Shown here: one piece after another, positions 1 to 5,698 of the stretch
How the letters are laid out: every line of letters starts with the position of its first letter
How positions within the stretch are numbered: the stretch's first letter is position 1
From: Methanobrevibacter sp.
Lineage (GTDB): Archaea > Methanobacteriota > Methanobacteria > Methanobacteriales > Methanobacteriaceae
Length of the DNA: 6,349 nt
NCBI GenBank assembly: GCA_030539985.1
Contig: JAUNXD010000008.1
Span: 12,931-19,279 of the forward strand
Direction of reading: 5' to 3'
The notes under the pieces: generated by a model
Database searches by the model: none
The model's input: only the letters and a program-made list of their open reading frames with translations
Told to the model about the DNA's origin: nothing
Made by a program: the position numbers and the translations under genes

Positions 1-1382
1 TAACCGAAAACGAGGGAATGGAGTATGTCAGTGTATTAATGTATGATGTATACCATCCGGACAGCGAGTTCATCACTATCTATCACCCTGCCCTGACAGG
101 ATATTTCCAGATATACGTTGATGACATGCTGGTTTACAACAAAACAAATCCCGAAAGGATTTTCTTAAATCAACTGGACAAAAGACCTCCGTGGGGAAAA
201 CACCTTGTTAAAGTCACATATGATGACGGAAACAAGATCACTTTGGTTAAATCAAAATATGTTGTCTTCGGATATTATATTGCTTTAAACTATGACGAGT
301 CAATGATGGTGGGAAAGGATATGGATTTCTACATAACCCTTCCATATGATGCCGACGGGGAGTTATATCTCACAGTAGACGGCAAATCCCAAAAGATCAG
401 CTATTCAAATGGTGTTGCGGAGTATAAATTCAATACTGATGAGCTTGAAATAAGTAAGTGGTATAATTTCACTTTGGAACTTCGAAACGATTCATTCTAT
501 CCGCTGTTAACCGATCAGGTGGAATTCTTTACCTTTTTAAACATATTGCATTTTGACTATTCAAGCGTCGGTGAAAAGGAAGTCGTCGGACTTTGCCTTC
601 CAAAAAAATACAATGGCGTTTTCAAGTTATACAATGCAAAGGAAGTCAAGGATGATTACGTAAAGACAGGAAAGGCAATAGGAACCTGCAAAGTCGTCAA
701 CGGTTTGGCAAGCATTACATTGTCCGGACTGTCTAAAGGCGAACATACGTTCATCGCCGAGTTTACCAGCGGCGGAAAAACTTACGAGGATGTTTTTTCA
801 ATAACAGTCAAGAAAAACTCCGGCAAGTTCACTTCGTCCATAGATTCGAATATAGTTAAAATAGGATATTCTGTTGTCGTTAAAATCACTTCCTCGCTCA
901 AGGGTTCAAACGAATTCGACATTTATGTTGATGGTGTTTTCAACCAGACCGTTAAAGTCGGAAAGGGCAGTGTTAAAGTGCCGTTTTTCTTTACAACTGT
1001 GGGCAAACACTCAATTAAGGTAATAAATTATGAATCTGGAAGCAAAACTCCATTCCATTCAAATACATTCATTGTCAATGTCAAATCAGCTTCATCCAAG
1101 GACATCGTCAAATTGGCCATTAAAAAGGTTAAAGTTAAAAAATCTGCCAAAAGACTCGTCCTCAAGGCTACATTGAAAATCAACGGCATTGCCAAAAAAG
1201 GCCTTAAAGTCAAGTTCAAGTTCAACAAGAAAAAATACACTGCAAAAACCAACAAGAAAGGTGTTGCAAAAGTAACCATCAAAAAGAAAGTTCTTAAAAA
1301 GCTTAAAGTCGGCAAAAAGGTCAAAATCCAGGCAAGCTACGGTAAAACAGTTAAAAAAATTAAAGTGAAGGTTAAAAGATAA
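1..1382 (+). CDS. Adhesin-like surface protein, C-terminal part (5'-partial)
   Basis: This is the C-terminal part of a large, probably secreted, adhesin-like protein. The frame is open to the left edge; the first ATG at 18 has only a GAGG 3 nt before it and is followed by no signal peptide, so the true start probably lies outside the window. Counting from that ATG, about 454 residues form a chain of beta-rich, Ig-like segments: roughly 5-88, 89-180, 185-265, 268-357, and a last domain at 361-454. The last domain has the pattern GLKVKFKFNKKKYTAKTNKKG, typical of bacterial-Ig-like domains in Methanobrevibacter adhesin-like proteins. By my count about 37 of its 94 residues are lysine, with a single acidic residue. 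No C-terminal transmembrane anchor or sortase-type motif is visible, so attachment may be by charge to the cell wall, which is inference. The ligand is unknown. The family call is fairly safe; the role in adhesion is by analogy. Confidence 0.8.
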   Translation, partial: TENEGMEYVSVLMYDVYHPDSEFITIYHPALTGYFQIYVDDMLVYNKTNPERIFLNQLDKRPPWGKHLVKVTYDDGNKITLVKSKYVVFGYYIALNYDESMMVGKDMDFYITLPYDADGELYLTVDGKSQKISYSNGVAEYKFNTDELEISKWYNFTLELRNDSFYPLLTDQVEFFTFLNILHFDYSSVGEKEVVGLCLPKKYNGVFKLYNAKEVKDDYVKTGKAIGTCKVVNGLASITLSGLSKGEHTFIAEFTSGGKTYEDVFSITVKKNSGKFTSSIDSNIVKIGYSVVVKITSSLKGSNEFDIYVDGVFNQTVKVGKGSVKVPFFFTTVGKHSIKVINYESGSKTPFHSNTFIVNVKSASSKDIVKLAIKKVKVKKSAKRLVLKATLKINGIAKKGLKVKFKFNKKKYTAKTNKKGVAKVTIKKKVLKKLKVGKKVKIQASYGKTVKKIKVKVKR

Positions 1383-1403
1383 GGATTTTGTTCCTTATTT
1401 TTT
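1380..1403 (+). terminator. Stem-loop plus T-tract after adhesin gene
   Basis: A 6-bp inverted repeat, TAAGGA (1380-1385) and TCCTTA (1392-1397), with a 6-nt loop is followed at once by six T (1398-1403). The left arm contains the adhesin stop codon. This resembles an intrinsic terminator; in archaea the T-tract itself may be the main signal. Confidence 0.55.
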
Positions 1404-1605
1404 AATTCCATCTATATTTTACTTAAATTAAATCGCAATCAATACATAAATCTCATTTTATTTAATTTTTCCTTTAATTATCTTGATTATATCTTACAAA
1501 CTATTTATTTAATCATACCTGTTTTTAATTTAAATCAATATCAATTCTATTCACTTTTTTCAATACGGAAACTGTTATTAATTTCCAAAAACAAAGTTAA
1601 GCCTG
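1383..1605. other. AT-rich intergenic region
   Basis: About 220 bp of AT-rich DNA lies between the adhesin gene and the next gene. It carries the terminator T-tract at its left end and TATA-like stretches around 1487-1496 and 1575-1582. I see no open reading frame with a plausible ribosome binding site and no structured RNA. Confidence 0.5.
1575..1582 (+). promoter_or_regulatory. Possible TATA box for the 308-aa gene
   Basis: TTATTAAT is centred about 27 nt before the ATG at 1606. That is the distance expected if transcription starts at or very near the start codon. No convincing Shine-Dalgarno lies before this ATG, which fits a leaderless transcript. Such AT-rich matches are common by chance here, so this is weak. 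Confidence 0.3.
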
Positions 1606-2532
1606 ATGGCGGAAAAGTACATTCGAAAAAACAAAAACTCATTCAACATAGTCAAAAACTCCAGAAACTATGGTAAATTTCAAAATATTGATGATGCCTT
1701 ATTCATCAGGGATGAGCTAATCGCCTGCGAATGGGATTTAAACTCAATTGAGGAAATATATGAAGTAAACGATAATTACATGGTCGTTAAGGTAATTGAT
1801 GAAAAGATCCATATTCTTGGGAAATTTGGCGAAAAGCCGACTGCACAAACAATCGAAAAACTATTTAAAAGGCAATTGAGAAATCCGAACAACTCAAAAT
1901 ATGGCTTGAACATCACAAAAATATTCGATACCTATATAATCAAAAAGCGAATTGCAGGTGATGATTATATCTTCGGATACTATGATAAGCTTGAGGACGC
2001 CGAGTTTGTGAGGAATTTCCTTTTGGAAAATCAGTGGAACCTCAGCAGTTTCAAACAGATTGAATATGACGGGGAAAACGCTGATTTCAAGGTCATTGAA
2101 GTAATTGACGATAAGGCATATGTCCTTGAAAGCTACACCAATAAAAATGACATTGATTTGGATGACTGTCACAGAGAATTCCTAAACAGAATTTCAAAGC
2201 ACAAATACGGACTCACGTCCCATGATTACTTAAATGAACTGACAGATAAGATTCCGGAACTTGAGGAAAGATTCAATGTTAAGGCAAATGACGAGGTATG
2301 GTCATTTGACGGGGTCAAAGACCCTCTCAACGACATCATATTCAACTTGACACCATTCCAGAAAAGCGTATATGATGCAGTTGACAACACAACATTCGAT
2401 GAGATAAAAAAGGCACTCATAAGATACAAATCAGGCAATTTCGATAAGAAAATCCAGAGAAATCTTGATGAGCTGGTTGATTTGGGGCTCGTTTGCAAAA
2501 ATCAAAATCATTATATTAAGCAAAGTCAATAA
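1606..2532 (+). CDS. Unrecognised two-repeat protein with C-terminal winged-helix-like segment
   Basis: I do not recognise a named family for this 308-aa protein. It has two internal copies of one module, about residues 5-74 and 99-177. Each copy has short beta strands with a YGKF or FGYY turn, then a helix of the form DA-x-F-x-R-(D/N)-x-L ending in W-(D/N)-L. A strand pair with KVIDEKIHIL or EVIDDKAYVL follows. The linker after each copy ends in a KYGL motif (98-101 and 200-203), so the repeat period may be nearer 100 residues. The strand-turn-strand-helix layout recalls AP2/Arm-type DNA-binding folds, which is inference. Residues 248-306 (from LTPFQKSVYDAV) look like a helix-turn-helix with a wing. 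No signal peptide or membrane segment is seen, so it is probably cytoplasmic and possibly a regulator. ATG 1606 is the only good start, because an in-frame stop lies at 1579-1581. Confidence 0.75.
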   Translation: MAEKYIRKNKNSFNIVKNSRNYGKFQNIDDALFIRDELIACEWDLNSIEEIYEVNDNYMVVKVIDEKIHILGKFGEKPTAQTIEKLFKRQLRNPNNSKYGLNITKIFDTYIIKKRIAGDDYIFGYYDKLEDAEFVRNFLLENQWNLSSFKQIEYDGENADFKVIEVIDDKAYVLESYTNKNDIDLDDCHREFLNRISKHKYGLTSHDYLNELTDKIPELEERFNVKANDEVWSFDGVKDPLNDIIFNLTPFQKSVYDAVDNTTFDEIKKALIRYKSGNFDKKIQRNLDELVDLGLVCKNQNHYIKQSQ

Positions 2533-2540
2533 ATAGTAGT

Positions 2541-2575
2541 GTATTTGATTGATTCAAATACTTAGTTCTTTTTTT
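2541..2575 (+). terminator. Hairpin plus T7 tract after the 308-aa gene
   Basis: A perfect 8-bp inverted repeat, GTATTTGA (2541-2548) and TCAAATAC (2554-2561), with a 5-nt loop lies 8 nt after the stop codon. A run of seven T follows at 2569-2575. This is the likeliest terminator for the plus-strand gene. Confidence 0.55.
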
Positions 2576-2587
2576 GGTTTGAACTAA
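2562..2587. repeat. Inverted repeat TTAGTTC/GAACTAA
   Basis: A perfect 7-bp inverted repeat (2562-2568 and 2581-2587) has a 12-nt loop that contains the T7 tract. It directly abuts the preceding hairpin. It could act in either direction between two convergent genes, or compete with the flanking hairpins. Confidence 0.45.
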
Positions 2588-2589
2588 AT

Positions 2590-2613
2590 GGGGAGATTTC
2601 CGACTCCCCTTTT
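2590..2613. terminator. GC-rich hairpin between convergent genes
   Basis: GGGGAG (2590-2595) pairs with CTCCCC (2604-2609) across an 8-nt loop. This is the only GC-rich stem in the intergenic region. On the plus strand it is followed by TTTT (2610-2613). On the minus strand it begins 9 nt after the tautomerase stop codon, so it probably serves both genes. Confidence 0.5.
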
Positions 2614-2618
2614 CATGA

Positions 2619-2807
2619 TTATTTCCGATCACTTAAAAGCTGGCCTGCTGAACCGATGTCATCCGGGTCAAAGCCACTGACCAGTACGGTTATTGTTTCA
2701 ATAGGTAAATCGTATGCATCAGCTACGATTTCAGATACCTTTTTAACCATTTCTCTTTTCTTTTCAATACTTATTCCGTTGTTTCCAGCAATTTGAATTA
2801 CAGGCAT
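2619..2807 (-). CDS. Tautomerase superfamily protein (4-oxalocrotonate tautomerase-like)
   Basis: The 62-aa product has the size and beta-alpha-beta layout of a 4-oxalocrotonate tautomerase (4-OT) subunit, a family that forms small oligomers with an N-terminal proline as general base. After removal of Met the chain begins with Pro, then VIQIAGNNG, a helix (EKKREMVKKVSEIVADAY), a second strand (ITVLVSGF), and the GSAGQLLSDR ending that matches the family's GIGGxLAS region. Aligned by hand to the classic enzyme, Pro1 is kept, but Arg11 is Ile, Arg39 is Thr and Phe50 is Ile. True 4-oxalocrotonate activity is therefore unlikely and the substrate is unknown. The start is supported by GGTGAT three nt before ATG. 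It is divergent from the dUTPase operon and convergent with the 308-aa gene, apparently monocistronic. Confidence 0.88.
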   Translation of the reverse strand: MPVIQIAGNNGISIEKKREMVKKVSEIVADAYDLPIETITVLVSGFDPDDIGSAGQLLSDRK

Positions 2808-2870
2808 ACTATCACCAATCTAATATTTAAACAATCAGGAATAAATAAATTATTAAAAGGTTTTGATAAA
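2808..2870. promoter_or_regulatory. Compact divergent promoter region, tautomerase and dut operon
   Basis: Only 63 bp separate the two divergent start codons. On the plus strand, TAATATTTAA (2821-2830) would place transcription start near 2850, leaving a short leader with AAAAGG (2855-2860) ten nt before the dut ATG. On the minus strand, the AATAAATAAA region (about 2840-2850) read as TTTATTTATT could be the TATA box, with a start near 2819. The two core promoters would interleave, so bound factors could block each other. Positions are estimates by eye. Confidence 0.45.
2811..2816 (-). promoter_or_regulatory. Shine-Dalgarno for the tautomerase gene
   Basis: On the minus strand GGTGAT lies three nt before the ATG at 2807. 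It is a six-base match to the complement of the archaeal 16S rRNA 3' end, and it fixes the start that leaves proline as the first residue after Met. Confidence 0.65.
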
Positions 2871-3329
2871 ATGCTTGGTGAAGAAGAACTTGTTAAACTG
2901 TTTCCGGATTTCGCAGATTTGGTTCAGCCATCCGGTATTGACTTGGAATTGGATAAGATATACGTACAAAAGACTGCAGGCTCACTCATTGACAATGAAA
3001 AGGAATTGCCTGAAATCGAAGAGCTTGAAGGAGACATTTACACATTAAAGCCTCATACCGCTTACCTTGCAAGCATCAAAAGGAAAATCAAAATCCCTAA
3101 GGGATATACCATGCTGTATCTGCCGAGATCAACCCTTTTAAGGTCATTCGTTTCAGTTCAAACCGCAGTTGGAGATCCTGGATTTTACGGAACGCTGATG
3201 TTCATGATCTACAATCACGGTGAATTCGAATATAAAATCAAATCAGGAGACAGAATCGCTCAGGCAGTGGTATTTCCGGTTAAAGGCTCAGGTGAGTACA
3301 ACGGTTCCTATCAGGAGGAAGAGGAGTGA
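2871..3329 (+). CDS. dut: Archaeal deoxyuridine triphosphatase (dUTP diphosphatase)
   Basis: The 152-aa protein belongs to the dUTPase/dCTP deaminase superfamily and should hydrolyse dUTP to dUMP and pyrophosphate. That keeps uracil out of DNA and supplies dUMP for dTMP synthesis. Family motifs appear in order: QPSGIDLELD (19-28), PRSTLLRS (85-92), AVGDPGFYG (99-107), SGDRIAQAVVFP (125-136) and GSGEYNGSYQ (139-148). Asp102 in GDPGF aligns with the catalytic aspartate of trimeric dUTPases. The glutamate used for deamination in dCTP deaminases is Met112 here, so dUTPase alone is favoured over dCTP deaminase or the bifunctional form. The frame is open back to 2793, but MLGEEEL at 2871 is the usual archaeal beginning and has AAAAGG upstream. 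An earlier start would overlap the tautomerase gene. It is the first gene of an operon with the TPP enzyme. Confidence 0.9.
   Translation: MLGEEELVKLFPDFADLVQPSGIDLELDKIYVQKTAGSLIDNEKELPEIEELEGDIYTLKPHTAYLASIKRKIKIPKGYTMLYLPRSTLLRSFVSVQTAVGDPGFYGTLMFMIYNHGEFEYKIKSGDRIAQAVVFPVKGSGEYNGSYQEEEE
3313..3318 (+). promoter_or_regulatory. Strong Shine-Dalgarno inside dut for the TPP enzyme
   Basis: AGGAGG lies 7 nt before the GTG at 3326, inside the last codons of dut. The start codon overlaps the dut stop as GTGA (3326-3329). Together they indicate translational coupling and support GTG as the real start. Confidence 0.8.
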
Positions 3330-4855
3330 ACGTAGCCGATAAAATCGTCAGGATTCTTGAAGAGGAGGAAATTTCAGATGTTTTCGGAATTCCTGGCGAG
3401 CAGATAATGCCTCTCTATAAGGCAATGTCAACTTCCAATATCAATCATGTTTTAACAAGGCACGAACAGGCGGCTGCTCATGCTGCAGACGGATATGCAA
3501 GGTCAACTGGTAAAATCGGTGTGTGCATTACAACCGCTTCGCCGGGAGCATTGAACACTACAATGGCCCTTGCAACAGCATTCAAGGACAATCTGCCTGT
3601 ACTGCTTTTAACCGGTGACAATGAACTTAAATATCGTGGAAGCGACCATTTCCAGACAACACCTCAAGTGGAGATGTTTAAACACATTACAAGCTCATCA
3701 TATAATCCTTTGAATGGTACAGAGGCAATGTATGTGCTGAGGGCTTCAATTTATGAGCTTAAAAACTTTCCGAAAGGACCTATACATATAAACCTCTCAA
3801 AGGATGTTCTTCTTGAAGAGGACTTTAACGATTTTGATTTATGCTATCTCTGTGAGGATGACCTGTCCAATCTCTCAAAGGCGCAGGATTTAATTGACAG
3901 TTCAAAAAAGCCAATGTTAGTATTGGGTGCAGGAGCTATAAGCTACGGTGAAGGCATAAAGGAAATAGTTGAGAAGTACCGCATTCCGGTAACAACAACA
4001 TTTCATGGAAAAGGCGTTATTGATGAGAATAATCCCTTGAATTTGGGTTTGTGCGGAATCCGTGCAAACAAAAGGGGAAAATATGCGCTTGAAAATGCAG
4101 ATTGCATTATAGGACTTGGAATCAAGGCTAGTGAAAGGACATTGCCTGAGATTCCGGACAATTTCATTCATGTAAACATCAATAAGGATGTTCTTGTTGG
4201 CGATTATCCGATTCACGGTAAAGTTATGGATTTCATGCTTGAAACCAGATTCCACGATGTGGACTGGATAGATGAACTCCTTGAAATTGATGATTCATAT
4301 GACTTGGAAGGTTTGGATGATGACTTAAAGCCGCAGGCGGTAATCAAAAGAATCTTAAACAGATTTAGCGATAACATTATAGTTTCCGATGCCGGATCAC
4401 ACACCACATGGACAACCCTTTTGAAAAAATCCAAAAAATCAAGGCAGCTGCTCTTTTCAGGGGCAATGGCACCGATGGGTTATGGTCTTCCGGCAGCGAT
4501 AGGTGCGGGAATTGCAACAGGCGAGAAGATAATCGTCATCAACGGCGACGGGGATTTCCAGATGAACCTGCAGGAGCTTGCCACATTAAAGGAACTTGAT
4601 TTGGATGTGGTTGTATTCATTTTAAACAATTCGGAGTATGGAATCATTCGCCAATGGGAAGAGTCATTTTATGATATGGATTCCTATCAGACCAGCTTAA
4701 ACAATCCGGATTTCACGAAATTGGCATCAAGCTATGGAATTGATGCGATAAGGGCTGATGATTTAAAAGATCTTGAACTGATTTTGGAAAATGACCTGAC
4801 CGGGCCTCTGGTGGTTGAGGTAATTGTCGAAAGTGAGGACATTCCCCTTCCCTAA
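3326..4855 (+). CDS. Thiamine-diphosphate-dependent enzyme, acetolactate synthase large-subunit family
   Basis: The 509-aa product has the three-domain layout of acetolactate synthase (IlvB-type) enzymes. The N-terminal Pyr domain (about 1-165) has the catalytic Glu47 in RHEQAAAHAADGYARSTG and SPGALNT. The middle domain (about 185-315) contains VLGAGA and LGLCGIRAN. The C-terminal PP domain (about 335-500) has the ThDP/Mg motif GDGDF (407-411) with NN at 434-435. RQWEESFY (442-449) matches the RQWQxxFY segment of acetohydroxyacid synthases, including Trp444. FQ (109-110) and Lys119 fit active-site positions in that family. The chain is shorter than typical large subunits (about 550-600 aa), and the usual RFDDRVTG stretch reads KASERTLPE. 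No small regulatory subunit gene follows. It may be a paralogue with another 2-oxoacid substrate; the family is sure, the reaction is not. The start is GTG, coupled to dut. Confidence 0.87.
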   Translation: MNVADKIVRILEEEEISDVFGIPGEQIMPLYKAMSTSNINHVLTRHEQAAAHAADGYARSTGKIGVCITTASPGALNTTMALATAFKDNLPVLLLTGDNELKYRGSDHFQTTPQVEMFKHITSSSYNPLNGTEAMYVLRASIYELKNFPKGPIHINLSKDVLLEEDFNDFDLCYLCEDDLSNLSKAQDLIDSSKKPMLVLGAGAISYGEGIKEIVEKYRIPVTTTFHGKGVIDENNPLNLGLCGIRANKRGKYALENADCIIGLGIKASERTLPEIPDNFIHVNINKDVLVGDYPIHGKVMDFMLETRFHDVDWIDELLEIDDSYDLEGLDDDLKPQAVIKRILNRFSDNIIVSDAGSHTTWTTLLKKSKKSRQLLFSGAMAPMGYGLPAAIGAGIATGEKIIVINGDGDFQMNLQELATLKELDLDVVVFILNNSEYGIIRQWEESFYDMDSYQTSLNNPDFTKLASSYGIDAIRADDLKDLELILENDLTGPLVVEVIVESEDIPLP

Positions 4856-5109
4856 AGGCAATTTTTCACAAATTCCTTAACAATTTCATCAATTTGGGTA
4901 ATGGTATCTAGGGGTGCCAGCAAATATTCACCATTTTCTTCATAGATTATGGCAACAGGCTGGATTTCGGCGGAGGCAATTTCATCCCTGAATGTGATTG
5001 TCCTTGTCATTATCACGAAGGTGAATCCGCAAACCTCTTTAAAGTCAAATTTCAAATCCTGTTTGAGGTTGATTTCATCCAAAAAATCTTTTATGATATT
5101 ATCTTTCAT
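4852..5109 (-). CDS. Small conserved-looking protein, third gene of the GerW operon
   Basis: I do not recognise a family for this 85-aa protein. It begins with a charged helix (KDNIIKDFLDEINLKQDL). A beta-rich middle follows (CGFTFVIMTRTITF, then EIQPVAIIYEENGEYLLAPL), and a closing helix (DEIVKEFVKNCL). Two cysteines are present, no membrane segment. I chose the ATG at 5109 because GAGGTG (5116-5121) sits 6 nt before it; the in-frame GTG at 5118 is itself part of that ribosome binding site. The start overlaps the end of the DUF2953 gene by 11 nt, so coupling is likely. The stop overlaps the end of the opposite-strand TPP enzyme gene by 4 bp. Its position suggests a job linked to the GerW/DUF2953 pair, by inference only. 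Confidence 0.72.
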   Translation of the reverse strand: MKDNIIKDFLDEINLKQDLKFDFKEVCGFTFVIMTRTITFRDEIASAEIQPVAIIYEENGEYLLAPLDTITQIDEIVKEFVKNCL

Positions 5110-5683
5110 CCCAGACACCTCTTATGAATGTTCTGACATGTTTTTTTGAAATTAACCTGAGTGTCGGGACTATGAGTTTCAACGGATAGATTTCAACTTC
5201 ATTGTCGCCATATCCGTCGATTGTTGTACCTGTAAATACTGGTTCGGCGGTTAATCTTAATTTCTCATGCATAGGATTGATGGCTGAAAGAATTCCCCAT
5301 ATTATTCCAATGTATTTTCCGGTATCGGCATAGCTTGCCAGGCCAAAGACAAGATGATTTTCTATTTTTGATATGCTGATTATATCGACAACGGATTTAA
5401 TGTATACTTTAAAATCTTCAAAACAAGGTTTTGCCAGTTTATAGAGCTTTTTAATGTCTCTTTGCTTTTTTTCTTTATCCTCATCATCTTCATTTTCATC
5501 CTCGTCGGTTGAAGGGAAGCGATGAGTGTAGATTTTAATTCTTTTAAAAATAAGTATTTTCAAACATCCTTTAATGTCACTGCCTTGTTTAGTGTATTTA
5601 ACAGATATTCTGATTCCTATTGTAAGCAGAATAATAATGAATAAGATGATTATTAAAATAATCATCCCCAGGATGTTTAACAT
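5099..5683 (-). CDS. DUF2953 (YtfI-like) membrane protein
   Basis: The 194-aa protein has one strongly hydrophobic N-terminal segment (about residues 3-25, ILGMIILIIILFIIILLTIG), a short beta stretch, and a very acidic linker (about 58-76, TDEDENEDDEDKEKKQRD). A C-terminal domain of about 110 residues matches the DUF2953 pattern by eye: FGLASYADTGKYIGIIWGIL, then AEPVFTG, EVEIYPLKLIVPTLRLI. This family is known in Firmicutes as YtfI, next to ytfJ (GerW family), which is the arrangement here; its biochemical role is not established. It is probably anchored in the membrane, with topology uncertain. It starts 15 nt after the GerW stop, with AGGA (5694-5697) ten nt before the ATG. It overlaps the next gene by 11 nt. 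The family call rests on motif recognition and on the neighbour. Confidence 0.78.
   Translation of the reverse strand: MLNILGMIILIIILFIIILLTIGIRISVKYTKQGSDIKGCLKILIFKRIKIYTHRFPSTDEDENEDDEDKEKKQRDIKKLYKLAKPCFEDFKVYIKSVVDIISISKIENHLVFGLASYADTGKYIGIIWGILSAINPMHEKLRLTAEPVFTGTTIDGYGDNEVEIYPLKLIVPTLRLISKKHVRTFIRGVWDER
5116..5121 (-). promoter_or_regulatory. Shine-Dalgarno deciding the start of the 85-aa gene
   Basis: GAGGTG on the minus strand lies 6 nt upstream of the ATG at 5109 and inside the last codons of the DUF2953 gene. It overlaps an in-frame GTG (5116-5118), which argues against that GTG being the start. Confidence 0.65.
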
Positions 5684-5698
5684 GCAGTGAATTTCCTA

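Noticed and set aside
18..20. ATG 18 as real start of the adhesin gene
   Set aside because: The frame is open to the window edge, GAGG is only 3 nt away, and there is no signal peptide after the ATG.
1028..1324. Minus-strand hydrophobic reading frame opposite the adhesin C-terminus
   Set aside because: It is the antisense of lysine-rich codons, which read as Phe/Leu on the other strand, and it has no SD; the apparent hydrophobicity is an artefact.
2793..2870. Longer dUTPase starting at 2793
   Set aside because: It would overlap the first codons of the tautomerase on the other strand and run through the promoter spacer. The family normally begins at the MLGEEEL position.
3917..4255. Minus-strand reading frame inside the TPP enzyme gene
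   Set aside because: It lies wholly inside a well-supported conserved gene, has no recognisable family features and no promoter context.
5110..5118. GTG 5118 as start of the 85-aa gene
   Set aside because: This GTG is part of the GAGGTG ribosome binding site of the ATG at 5109.
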